Shown: positions 17,239 to 24,877 of the stretch, piece after piece
Position numbering within the stretch: the first letter of the stretch is position 1
Layout: each line of letters opens with the position of its first letter
NCBI RefSeq assembly: GCF_035956715.1
Contig: NZ_CP108381.1
Span: 4,000,001-4,064,000 of the forward strand
Source of the DNA: Nocardia sp. NBC_01329
Lineage (GTDB): Bacteria; Actinomycetota; Actinomycetes; Mycobacteriales; Mycobacteriaceae
Length of the DNA stretch: 64,000 bases
Direction: 5' to 3'
Notes under the pieces: generated by a model
Databases searched by the model: none
Seen by the model: the letters and a program-made list of their open reading frames with translations, nothing else
What the model was told of the DNA's origin: nothing
Made by a program: the position numbers and the translations under genes

Positions 17239-17262
17239 GGTTCACTACTCATGTAATGAACC
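17239..17262. promoter_or_regulatory. Probable operator of the YtrA-type GntR regulator
   Basis: GGTTCACTAC-TCAT-GTAATGAACC: two 10-bp arms with one mismatch, 26 nt before the GntR start. Position and form (GTxxx..xxxAC-like ends, about 24 bp) fit autorepression of the ABC operon. Confidence 0.65.
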
Positions 17263-17361
17263 ATAGAGCCCACCGCGGTGTCGCGCAAGACCGAAGTCGA
17301 TCGCTCGAAGATTTCGTGGACAGCACGCCACCGCCCGCTGACCGATCTGCGGGGGTCCGGG

Positions 17362-18187
17362 TCAGGTCAGAGCGAGCACGCGGCACGGTCCGCCGGTGCC
17401 GCCCACATGTTTGGGCGCGCCGACGACCACGGTGGCACCCGCCGGTGGAGCCGACGCCAGATTGGCGAGTAGTTCGACACCGTAGCGACCGGAGTCCAGA
17501 AAAGCGGAGTGGGCGCCGAAATCCGGGTCGGCCGCCCGGTCGAGACTCAGCGTGTCCACACCCGCACCCACGATTCCTCGTTCGCTCACCAGGAACTCAG
17601 CGGTCTCCGGGGCGAACCCCGGCGCGTGTGGTGTGCCCTGCCCGTCGAGGTTCACGAATGCGCCGGGGACCTCCAGGCGGCGTTCCCATCCCGAGTACAT
17701 CGCCACGAAGGCCCGCTCCGGAATCCGGCCGTAGCGGGACTCCCAGGCGTCGAGATCGTCCACGGTCACCGCCGCATCCACATCGGCGTCGGCCCGGGCG
17801 CTGATATCGATCACCACCAGCGGTGCTACCAGATCGCGCGCGGCGAGAACATCGGTGGACTCCGTGCCGCGACGGTGCGTCGGCGCGTCCACATGCGTGC
17901 CCGTGTGCTCCCAGTACGCCAGCAGGTTCTGGTTGAATCCACCCACCGCTTCCCAAGCGACCGGAACCATCGAGAACGGCGGGATCCCGGGCCACCTCGG
18001 GGTGCGTGCACTGAGCGCGTGGGTCAGATCCACGACACCACCTTCGGCGGCGCGTGCCGGCGCCGCGGAGATGACGGCACCCAGGGGCGACAGCCGCACC
18101 CGCGGCACGGAGAAACGCACGCCGACCGGGACGTGGCAGATCGTCCGCGGCCGCGCGGAGGTCTCGGATTATCTGTGGTGTGCACAT
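17362..18187 (-). CDS. Cyclase-family hydrolase with Tat signal, split by a frameshift
   Basis: The catalytic body (frame open 18120-17362) is a cyclase/kynurenine-formamidase-like hydrolase (PF04199) with the metal motif EHTGTHVDAPTH; such enzymes open or form cyclic amides and lactones. An ATG at 18187 opens a second frame whose N-terminus, RPGRRAFLRAAGAAVAP, is a twin-arginine signal; it leaves the body's frame at a run of four C (18084-18087 on the + strand as GGGG). Removing one base joins them into a perfect Tat signal ending APARAAE. So the gene is either inactivated for export or the sequence has an indel error. A start at GTG 18120 would give a cytosolic form. Confidence 0.7.
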
Positions 18188-18387
18188 TTCGCGGGGAGCT
18201 TATTCGAGCCCGGCCTCGATAGCGCGAATGCCACGCGCGATACCGGAAATCCAGCGTGGCGGGTTTCGCGCCCCGGCTTCTCGCAGGACAGGGCTGTCGA
18301 GATACACCGAGCACCCTCCCGGCGAAACCTTCGACTCCGCGCAGTGATTCGATCGCTCCGGCAGCACTGGCGGGTAGATTCTCGGGC

Positions 18388-18579
18388 GTGACCACCGACG
18401 ATCGTGGACCTGTTTTCGACGGCGTGAAGATCGGCAGACCGGCGACCGGCGCCTTGATCGACGCGGGATATCGCACGCTCGGCGATCTACCCGAACAACT
18501 GGAGAAACTCCGTCCGCTGCACGGCATCGGACCCCGCGCGATCGACCTACTCGCCCAGGCGCGGCGGACCAGGAAGTGA
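18388..18579 (+). CDS. Small helix-hairpin-helix protein
   Basis: 63 residues from GTG 18388. The only domain is a pair of HhH elements (GALIDAGYRTLGDLPEQLEKLRPLHGIGPRAIDLLAQA), like the alpha-CTD/RuvA-type non-specific DNA-binding fold. No ribosome site is strong, so the exact start could differ. Such stand-alone proteins are common in actinobacteria; the role is unknown. Confidence 0.7.
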   Translation: MTTDDRGPVFDGVKIGRPATGALIDAGYRTLGDLPEQLEKLRPLHGIGPRAIDLLAQARRTRK

Positions 18580-18670
18580 GATCGCGCGACCCGGGGCCTC
18601 CCGTGGACGAGCCGACCGTACAGTGGCGGCCGACCGGCGTTGGGTCAGCGGAATCGGCCCAGGTGCCGGA

Positions 18671-19141
18671 TCATGAGATCCGCCGGTAGGAAAGATCCGG
18701 CCAGGGCGGTCGCCGCAGCACTGCCAGGGCCGCGATCACGGCGGCGAGCAACCCGATCCATTCGCCCAGTTGGGCTATCCGGTTGACATCCACCGCGGGG
18801 ACCCAGGTGGCCGCACTGTCGCGCACCACGAAAATCCCCGCGGGCCGCATCGCCGAACCGGGAAAGCTGCCGCGGCGCGAGACCGTGATGACGATCGCAC
18901 CGTCCGCTGTCTCGAACGGTTCCCCGTAGACAGGCGCTATATCAGTTGCGGCCGGACCCGGCCGTTCTCGAAACACCATGTGCACAACTCCGCTTTCTCG
19001 TGCCGGGTGCACCGCGACCAGGGCGGCGCCTGCGTGCGCCGCGCCGGCGGTCTCCGGAAGACTACGGTCCGGGAGCGTGGCACCGGGTTCGATCCGTATT
19101 CCGGGCGACTCGCGACTACCGGGCGGTTCCGGACGGGCCAA
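18671..19141 (-). CDS. GerW/YtfJ-like protein with C-terminal membrane helix
   Basis: Up to 156 residues. The stretch YGEPFETADGAIVITVSRRG...GSAMRPAGIFVVRDSAATWVPAVDVNRI follows the pattern of GerW/YtfJ proteins (GEPIET.DG..VIPVS, then a Gly-rich segment, then P.xxFLV.). Here the Gly-rich loop is short and a membrane helix (WIGLLAAVIAALAVL) is added at the end. The TTG at 19141 follows the VOC gene's stop after 3 nt; an internal ATG at 18979 is an alternative. Non-sporulating actinobacteria carry such proteins, with unknown function. Confidence 0.5.
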   Translation of the reverse strand: MARPEPPGSRESPGIRIEPGATLPDRSLPETAGAAHAGAALVAVHPARESGVVHMVFRERPGPAATDIAPVYGEPFETADGAIVITVSRRGSFPGSAMRPAGIFVVRDSAATWVPAVDVNRIAQLGEWIGLLAAVIAALAVLRRPPWPDLSYRRIS

Positions 19142-19144
19142 CAG

Positions 19145-19576
19145 TCAACTCAATACGACCGAACCGTCCGGGTCGATCCGCCACGCGGGGTTGTACGCGA
19201 TTTCCCAGACGACGCCGTTGGGGTCGGCGACGTGACCGTTGAACACCCCGCCGAACTCGCTTTCGGTCGGCTGTTTCAGCACGGTACCGCCCGCGCCGGC
19301 CATGGCGTTCACGGTATCGCGCACCTCGTCGCGACTGCCGACATTGTGCGAGAGGGTCAGACCGGAAACCGGTGCGCGGTCGGAGCCGTCGGAGATATCG
19401 GCATTGAACTTGTCCGCATGGAAAAACCCCAGCACCAGCCCGGGGGCGATCTGGAAGAAGATGATCTCGTCCGGTACGTCGAGCAACGGCTCCCAGCCGA
19501 GTGCGTCGACATAGAATCGGCGGGCCGCGTCGAGATCGGCTGTCGCGATCGTCAAGAAGTGCGCCTGCTGTTTCAC
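19145..19576 (-). CDS. VOC-family (glyoxalase/bleomycin-resistance fold) protein
   Basis: 143 residues from ATG 19576. Two beta-alpha-beta-beta-beta modules: LTIATADLDAARRFYVDALGW and HNVGSRDEVRDTVNAMAGAGG, closing with GVFNGHVADPNGVVWEIAYNP. The C-terminal Glu ligand is present, but the first metal ligand is unclear. Members include lyases, dioxygenases and binding proteins; the substrate is not predictable. Confidence 0.85.
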   Translation of the reverse strand: MKQQAHFLTIATADLDAARRFYVDALGWEPLLDVPDEIIFFQIAPGLVLGFFHADKFNADISDGSDRAPVSGLTLSHNVGSRDEVRDTVNAMAGAGGTVLKQPTESEFGGVFNGHVADPNGVVWEIAYNPAWRIDPDGSVVLS

Positions 19577-19832
19577 GAAGCCTCCTGCGTCGGGTCCCTG
19601 ATATTAGTCGCGCGCTTGGTGACCTCCCGGTTCACCCGCCGATGAAGTCTCCCGCGGCCGCCGCCGGAACTCGATCGATCGGCCCGGCGGCCTCACGGGG
19701 CCATTTCTCGATGCCGGGAATGTCCGGAAGGTCGTGCTATAACGCACTGAGGTGTGACGGAAACGCACGGAGCCGGTGACACCCGATATCCGTTGTCTCG
19801 GCAGCACGGCCGGCGCAGAGAATAGGGTTCCG

Positions 19833-20957
19833 ATGAGTCCGACGACTGTCGCAAAGCTCGAGATCAAGCCCCTGCCCCATCCCGATGGTGCCAGTGGGGG
19901 TCTGAACGCCATCATCGATGCCGTCGAGGAGCACATCAACCGGTCGATACTGTTGCTGGCCACCGGCGAGCCCGAGGACGCGCCCGATTTCACCACCTGG
20001 CTCGAAGGCAAAGAGCTGCCCGGTGAGAGTGACCTGCAGAAGCCTGTCGACGAGGCCGACCTGGTCGACAAGTACACGGACCGGCAGCAAGAGGTGAAGA
20101 GTCTGACAGCGAACCTCGACCGGGAGAACAAGAGCATCAACGACTCCCAGGTCGCCGCGTTCAGCCTCTCGAACAACACATACCGGAACATCGCCAAGAT
20201 CGTCCTGGAGTTGCGGGACACGCTCGGGGAGGACGCACCCGCCCCGACGAAAGGCGTGGACGGCGTCTACCGTTTGTCCCCCCTCGCGGAGATCGGTCTG
20301 CTACTGGCTCTACTGGACGCAGCCGACCGCGTGCACGATGAAGTCCAAGACGCGGCGAACGGTATCGAAACCCATGCCGGTGATATAGCTGGATCGGTAC
20401 CGAATGCCCCGCGTGGATACGACAACAACAATGGTGGAGTTCCCGCGGCGAGCAACGCCTACCGGCCGGCCCCGGCCAGTAAGGCCAGTTACCGGATCAC
20501 CGACCCGCCCGACCCGATCGGCGAGGCCCTGCGCGTGGCCGGTAAGGAAGTCGGGACCGAGGAAAACGATGAGGCGTTCGGAAGTAAGCCCTACAACAAC
20601 GGCAGCGCCTGGTGCGCCGCGTTCACCAGCTGGGTGTGGAAGGAAGCCGGTTACGACGTCACCTGGACCGACTTCGACTATGTACCCGCTGTCTGGAACG
20701 ACGCCGAAGCATTGGACCTGCGGAGGCCGAGCCCCGCTGACGCTCAGCCGGGCGATTTGATCGTGTTCGACTGGGAAGGGGACGGCACACCCGACCACAT
20801 CGGAATCGTGGAAACCGTCAGCGGCGGAATGATCCACACCATCGAAGGCAACTCCAGCGACCGCGTGCAACGCCTGGACTACTCGATGAACGCCGGAGAA
20901 GTCGTCGGGGTCATCAAACCACCGCCCACCGGCTCGGGCGCGGATGTGCGGGTGTAG
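19833..20957 (+). CDS. CHAP-domain peptidoglycan hydrolase without signal peptide
   Basis: 374 residues from ATG 19833. Residues 1-190 are mainly helical, with a long charged coil (about 80-125). The CHAP domain at 225-365 has Cys261 in SAWCAAFTSWVW, His322 in TPDHIGIVE and a polar third residue in IEGN (338-340), the triad of amidase/endopeptidases that cut peptidoglycan. No signal peptide is present; helical N-termini of this kind occur in ESX-dependent or lytic exports, so secretion by type VII is possible. A TATAAC hexamer at 19738-19743 may be its promoter. The gene ends exactly where a broken oleate hydratase begins, so it may have come in with an insertion. Confidence 0.75.
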   Translation: MSPTTVAKLEIKPLPHPDGASGGLNAIIDAVEEHINRSILLLATGEPEDAPDFTTWLEGKELPGESDLQKPVDEADLVDKYTDRQQEVKSLTANLDRENKSINDSQVAAFSLSNNTYRNIAKIVLELRDTLGEDAPAPTKGVDGVYRLSPLAEIGLLLALLDAADRVHDEVQDAANGIETHAGDIAGSVPNAPRGYDNNNGGVPAASNAYRPAPASKASYRITDPPDPIGEALRVAGKEVGTEENDEAFGSKPYNNGSAWCAAFTSWVWKEAGYDVTWTDFDYVPAVWNDAEALDLRRPSPADAQPGDLIVFDWEGDGTPDHIGIVETVSGGMIHTIEGNSSDRVQRLDYSMNAGEVVGVIKPPPTGSGADVRV

Positions 20958-21850
20958 CGCAGGAAGAACGAGGTGATATACGGCATCATCACCGGAACGC
21001 ATTTCGCTGCGCGTGCGGCCAGTTCGGGTATCTCGTCCTCGGGCACACCCAGGTGGTACAGCCATTCCTGGGTGATCTCCTCCCCCGTACACTCCTGCAT
21101 CGACTTCCGGACGTAGTCGCCCGGGGTGTCCACGAACAGCGAGTACACCCACACCACGATCTGATCGGCCGGCTGCTGTTTGAAATGCGGCTGGCGATTC
21201 ACCGTCCAGCTCATCAACCAGCTCGAGTCACGCACGGTGACGATCCCGCCGGTGACGACCCGGCCGCTGAACGGATCCCGTTTACAGATCCGCCGGATAT
21301 GCTCGGGAATCCGCGCGTCGAGAGTCGTGACGGTCGCCGATTCCCATTTCGTCTCCGGAATATGACCGCCGAAGACATCGGGATGACCGAACGCCGAGTC
21401 CTTGGCCGCGATGCGCCGCCACAACTCCCATGCCGGGGCCGGGCCCTCGTCGAGTTTCGCCGGGGTGTGATGGTCTCCGTTGCAGGAGTTCTCGGTCAGC
21501 GATCCGATGGTGGCCAGCACCAGATCGTCATCCCCCAATTCGACCCCGCCGGGCAGCCCCTCGGCGACCCAGCGGATCCGCGTCGCCTGCTTCCGATCGG
21601 CGCCGAGGTCGAAATCGATATCGGTGACCTCGGTATCGAACCGGAAGATCACGCCCCGGTCGAGCAACCACCGGTACAGCGGCAGCACCAGCGATTCGTA
21701 CTGGTTGTACTTGGTGAACTTCAACGCGGAGAAATCCGGCAGACCCCCGATATGGTGGATGAAACGATGCAGATACAGCTTCATCTCCAGCGCGCTGTGC
21801 CATTCCGGCTGTGCGTGGTCTCGCAGCACACGGTATGCGCGGGGATCCAC
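20958..21850 (-). pseudogene. ohyA: Oleate hydratase, truncated at both ends
   Basis: The frame encodes the middle of a FAD-dependent oleate hydratase: EWHSALEMKLYLHRFIHHIGGLPDF, KFTKYNQYESLVLPL, SLTENSCNGDHHTPA and PYITSFFLR. Oleate hydratases are usually about 550-650 residues; here about 285 homologous residues remain. The N-terminal FAD-binding GxGxxG part and the C-terminal third are missing. Homology breaks at about 20958, at the stop of the CHAP gene, and at about 21805. It cannot be functional. Confidence 0.8.
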
Positions 21851-21940
21851 CAGCGCATTCGTGTTGACTCGATCGAGATGGTCACGAAACCGACCGCTGA
21901 CCCGGGGTCACGATCCTGTTCAGGTGTCCGCGATCTATGC

Positions 21941-21952
21941 GTATACGTATAC
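21941..21952. promoter_or_regulatory. Perfect 12-bp palindrome before a small zinc-ribbon-like gene
   Basis: GTATACGTATAC is fully self-complementary and ends 7 nt before ATG 21960, where a core promoter or ribosome site would be. An operator is plausible; no regulator is adjacent. Confidence 0.35.
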
Positions 21953-21959
21953 TTCGTTC

Positions 21960-22250
21960 ATGGATCCACTGAGCCTTGCGGTCGGCGCCGGCCTCGTCGC
22001 GATGGGCTGGATAGGCGGCCGATTCGGGTCACGGCGGCGAGGCGGGCCGGGGGCGAAAATCACCGCACGCTGCGGCTGCGGGCACGACCTCGCACTGCAC
22101 GACCGCGAGACCGGCAAATGCCATGCCGAACTCTCCCGAAGAGGCATACACGGCCTGCGCGAATGGGTCGGCTGCAATTGCCGCCGCTACACCGGACCCA
22201 TCCCGCTGGAAGAGGTCTTCAGCCCGCCGATACTCCCGCCGGAGTCGTGA
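21960..22250 (+). CDS. Small membrane protein with a Cys/His cluster
   Basis: 96 residues from ATG 21960. A short N-terminal hydrophobic helix (LSLAVGAGLVAMGWIGGRF) and basic stop-transfer (GSRRRGG) lead to CGCGHDLALHDRETGKCHAEL...VGCNCRRYTG, a set of Cys and His residues that could bind a metal (zinc ribbon-like). No family recognised. It has the start and composition of a real gene but could be a species-level orphan. Confidence 0.6.
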   Translation: MDPLSLAVGAGLVAMGWIGGRFGSRRRGGPGAKITARCGCGHDLALHDRETGKCHAELSRRGIHGLREWVGCNCRRYTGPIPLEEVFSPPILPPES

Positions 22251-22469
22251 GCGCGGTCCACTCGGCCATCACCGGGTTCGCAGACACCCACGCATCGAAT
22301 CCCGTTGCGCGGCAGACCCGGCATTCACGGCAGAGCCGGTCTCGCCACGTGGCGTGCACAATCCGGCGCTATCCGGTCCGATCCGGTGGGAGCGGCCGAC
22401 AACGATGCGGACGATCCGCAGCACCCCTCGTGCGTGTCGACGCTCCGGCCGGGACCCGGGCGAATCCGG

Positions 22470-22688
22470 TCAGGCAGCGGCCCATTTCTCCGGGTGGAGG
22501 TGGTGCTGCACGAGCGCGTTGGCGTGCCCGTGCCCGAAACCGTGCTCGGATTTCAACAATTCGACGAGTTCCTTGTGCGCGGTCAGCCCCGACTCGACCA
22601 GGACTGTCGTCCACTCCTCGATACCGCGCCCGTACGTGGCCTCGATGGACGGGAAGTAGGACGCGGGGCCCTTCGGGGTGGTCGCCAT
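22470..22688 (-). CDS. DUF4287-containing small protein
   Basis: 72 residues from ATG 22688. The sequence PASYFPSIEATYGRGIEEWTTVLVESGLTAHKELVELLKSEHGFGHGHANALVQHHL is the DUF4287 pattern, a small helical fold of unknown function common in actinobacteria. AAGGAG lies a few nt upstream on the coding strand. The 22251-22469 stretch before it shows nothing I can support. Confidence 0.8.
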   Translation of the reverse strand: MATTPKGPASYFPSIEATYGRGIEEWTTVLVESGLTAHKELVELLKSEHGFGHGHANALVQHHLHPEKWAAA

Positions 22689-22849
22689 CTTCGATCTCCT
22701 TGCTGACTACGGACTCTGCAGGTGAGACGGCGATCTCGCCGAGATCTCATCGCCCGCGCCGCTTATGTGTCGCGCATCACCGGAAAGCCGTTACCGGTGG
22801 GCCCAGCTCGACCCGATCGGGACAGGCGACCGGCGCGACACAGCCGCGG

Positions 22850-22948
22850 CCGGACGCAGACGAGTCCACCCGGACCGCAATCGGTGGAGTGATCGCGGAG
22901 TGGGTGGACTCGCTACAGTTCTCGGCAGCGTTGACGGCAAAGCCCTGA
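22850..22948 (+). pseudogene. C-terminal tail of a tyrosine-recombinase integrase
   Basis: The frame reads PDADESTRTAIGGVIAEWVDS and then stops at 22948. It matches the tail that follows the catalytic HLWPDADESTR segment in the second integrase remnant at 24607, about 1.9 kb away on the same strand. Only the last ~30 residues survive; all catalytic residues are lost. Confidence 0.6.
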
Positions 22949-22997
22949 CCTGCACATCCACGTTGGCACCGTTGGCGTAGCGATGCTGCGCACGAAG

Positions 22998-23009
22998 CTA
23001 CTGCGTACC
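22998..23009. repeat. 12-bp direct repeat flanking the Fic locus (second copy 24830-24841)
   Basis: CTACTGCGTACC occurs here and again at 24830-24841, in each case just downstream of an integrase C-terminal remnant and in the same orientation. It brackets about 1.8 kb containing the fic gene. It could be part of a shared integrase 3' region or an old attachment-site core. Confidence 0.4.
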
Positions 23010-23038
23010 CACTGCGTACTGGCGCTACTGAGGTTGGA

Positions 23039-24214
23039 CTAGCCGGTTCCCGCGAGTGCGACCAGCACTTCCGGGCAGGCGAACAGCCGTCTCTGCCGTC
23101 TACCGGTGACCTCCCGCAAGATCCCGTCCTCAACAAGGTTCTTTACGACGAGATGTGCAGCCTGGACCGTGACGTTCGTCAGCGTAGCTATGGTCTTCAC
23201 ATCGATGATCGGATATCCGATCAGGAATTCCGCGACTTCGACCGCGGAGCCTTTTCGCTTGGCCCGCACCTTCGCCACGAGCCTGTCGCGGACGTTTAGA
23301 AGGTTTCGGATCTGGCTGAGGCCCTGTCGGGCCTCAATCTCGACACCGTCGGCAAAAAAGCGGATCCACGTGTTGAAATCTCCGGTCACCGTCAGCCGTA
23401 GCAGTTGCTCTTGGTACTCGGCACGCCGCGTTTCGAAGTATGGGGCGATGTTGAGGGCGGCCCACCGGAGTTCCTTGGCTTGCATGGCTTGCAAGATTGC
23501 GACAAGGCGGCCCAGACGGCCGTTCCCGTCCCCGAAGGGGTGCAACGTCTCGAACTGGTAGTGCGCTAAAGCCATACTGGCCACGATCGGCAATCGGTCG
23601 TGGTCGGCGATCCAGTCCAACAACGCGGCAATCCCTGCAGCAAGTTGATCGCCGGGAGGGCACGGCACGAATCGCGCCTCTTGGATAGGTCGGTACCGAG
23701 CGCCGATGGCAACTTGATGCGGCCGGATGTCCCCGGTGTCCGGGGTGTCGCCGCTGGTGTTCCGGACAATGATCCGCTGCAACTCCCCGAGAAACGTCCG
23801 GGTGATCCGGCGTCCTGTGATGTCTTGAACTGCGTACTCAGTCGCTTCGACGTAGTTCCGGATCTCGCGTTGTTCGTCCGACATCTGTCCTCGTTCGAGG
23901 AAGTCTGCTTCGAGGACCTCCTCGAACGAGGCATACGTCCCCTCAAGGGCAGATGTGCTCCGAGCTTCGCGGCGGATGATCGGTCGGACGATGATCTCGG
24001 GCCGAGGCAACTGGGCCACGGCTTCGTCGAGACGGCCAATGGCCACGCCGGCCTTGGCGCTGGCATTCACGGCAGCGCTGGACATGGTCAACTCTTGCGG
24101 AAGGTCATCAGGTAGGTACGCCCAGTAGGACCATTCGTTCTTGGTCTGAGGGTCAAGACCCGAGATCGGCACCAACTGTCCGATCGTAGACTGCCCGATT
24201 GCTTCCAAGTCCAT
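23039..24214 (-). CDS. Fic-domain protein (putative AMP-transferase) with winged-helix C-terminus
   Basis: 391 residues from ATG 24214. Full Fic motif HPFGDGNGRLGR at 225-236, so the catalytic His and anion-binding Asn/Arg are all present. An inhibitory helix precedes it (T87xxxE91G92 in STSALEGTY), the class II arrangement in which the Glu blocks ATP until released. The C-terminal ~90 residues (FLIGYPIIDVKTIATLTNVTVQAAHLVVKNLVEDGILREVTGRRQRRLF) are a winged-helix domain, so the protein may bind its own promoter, which carries striking inverted repeats. GC content around it is visibly lower and it lies between integrase remnants: likely acquired. Target unknown. Confidence 0.9.
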   Translation of the reverse strand: MDLEAIGQSTIGQLVPISGLDPQTKNEWSYWAYLPDDLPQELTMSSAAVNASAKAGVAIGRLDEAVAQLPRPEIIVRPIIRREARSTSALEGTYASFEEVLEADFLERGQMSDEQREIRNYVEATEYAVQDITGRRITRTFLGELQRIIVRNTSGDTPDTGDIRPHQVAIGARYRPIQEARFVPCPPGDQLAAGIAALLDWIADHDRLPIVASMALAHYQFETLHPFGDGNGRLGRLVAILQAMQAKELRWAALNIAPYFETRRAEYQEQLLRLTVTGDFNTWIRFFADGVEIEARQGLSQIRNLLNVRDRLVAKVRAKRKGSAVEVAEFLIGYPIIDVKTIATLTNVTVQAAHLVVKNLVEDGILREVTGRRQRRLFACPEVLVALAGTG

Positions 24215-24220
24215 GGTTAA

Positions 24221-24314
24221 AGATTAGCGTCCCAAACTTGAACCACGGGGTCGCGGTGCATAAGCAACTTTAAGCGGGGCGCCTCTGATTCAAGTTTGGG
24301 CGCCCAACCTTGAA
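24221..24314 (-). promoter_or_regulatory. fic promoter with three operator-like half-sites, probably leaderless
   Basis: CCCAAACTTGAA (24231-24242) and its exact reverse complement (24289-24300) form a 12-bp perfect inverted repeat 46 nt apart. A third copy, CCCAACCTTGAA at 24303-24314, pairs with the second across a CG centre as a near-perfect palindrome. A -10 hexamer TAATCT (24226-24221) ends 6 nt before the ATG and overlaps the first site's flank. This looks like a looped or cooperative operator; the Fic protein's own winged helix is the obvious candidate to bind it. Confidence 0.65.
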
Positions 24315-24606
24315 TCACGCCGGTGTAAGTTCAAGCTCCGTCTGCCGCGTGGTGCGTACAAGCTATGAGTGCGCGACGGTCGACTGCTGGGCATCGCTGG
24401 GCCGCTATGGAGGCGGGTTCTTTTGCTCCCGGTGGGGCGCTTGCGCCCTCCCCCCGCCTTGTGGTCTTTCCCCACTCACACATCAATCTCACTGTCACTT
24501 CCCCCACTTACTGAACCCCCTGGCACCGAAGGTGCAGGTAGACGGACTATCCGGCGGAGAATGACGGGACTGAACCTGTTCGGCCTTTGTTCGGACCCGG
24601 CCGCTT

Positions 24607-24840
24607 GTGGTCGGTCTCCCGGATGAGTTCGTTTTCCATGAACTTCGGCACTATCTGGCGTCGTTGTCGATTGCCAACGGGGCGGACATCAAGGTCGTCC
24701 AAGCGCGCATGCGTCACGCGACCGCGAAGACCACTCTCGGCACCTACGGCCACCTCTGGCCCGATGCAGACGAGTCCACCCGCCGGGTGATCGCTTCTGT
24801 GATCACCGAGCGGGTGGACTCGAAACCTTCTACTGCGTAC
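24607..24840 (+). pseudogene. C-terminal catalytic fragment of a tyrosine-recombinase integrase
   Basis: The frame reads FHELRHYLASLSIANGADIKVVQARMRHATAKTTLGTYGHLWPDADESTRR, containing the HxxR, second Arg-His and catalytic Tyr of phage-type tyrosine recombinases, then VIASVITERVDS. Everything N-terminal is missing and there is no start with a ribosome site. The region 24315-24606 before it holds no gene I can support. The frame runs on into DNA antisense to glnA, so the original 3' end is also lost or replaced. Confidence 0.7.
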
Positions 24841-24877
24841 CGTGGGCCGAAAACAGGGGTAAATCCGCAGTTCAGGC

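Noticed and set aside
7569..18187. A full kynurenine pathway (TDO-like, cyclase/formamidase-like, FAD monooxygenase)
   Set aside because: The cyclase lies 6 kb away on the other strand with a Tat export signal, and the TDO-like protein lacks the tryptophan loop; no kynureninase is seen.
24300..24345. tRNA T-arm-like GTTCAAG motif
   Set aside because: No cloverleaf can be formed around it; it belongs to the fic operator half-sites.
22850..24841. Intact prophage or integrative element
   Set aside because: Only C-terminal integrase fragments and one cargo gene; no structural, replication or excision genes.
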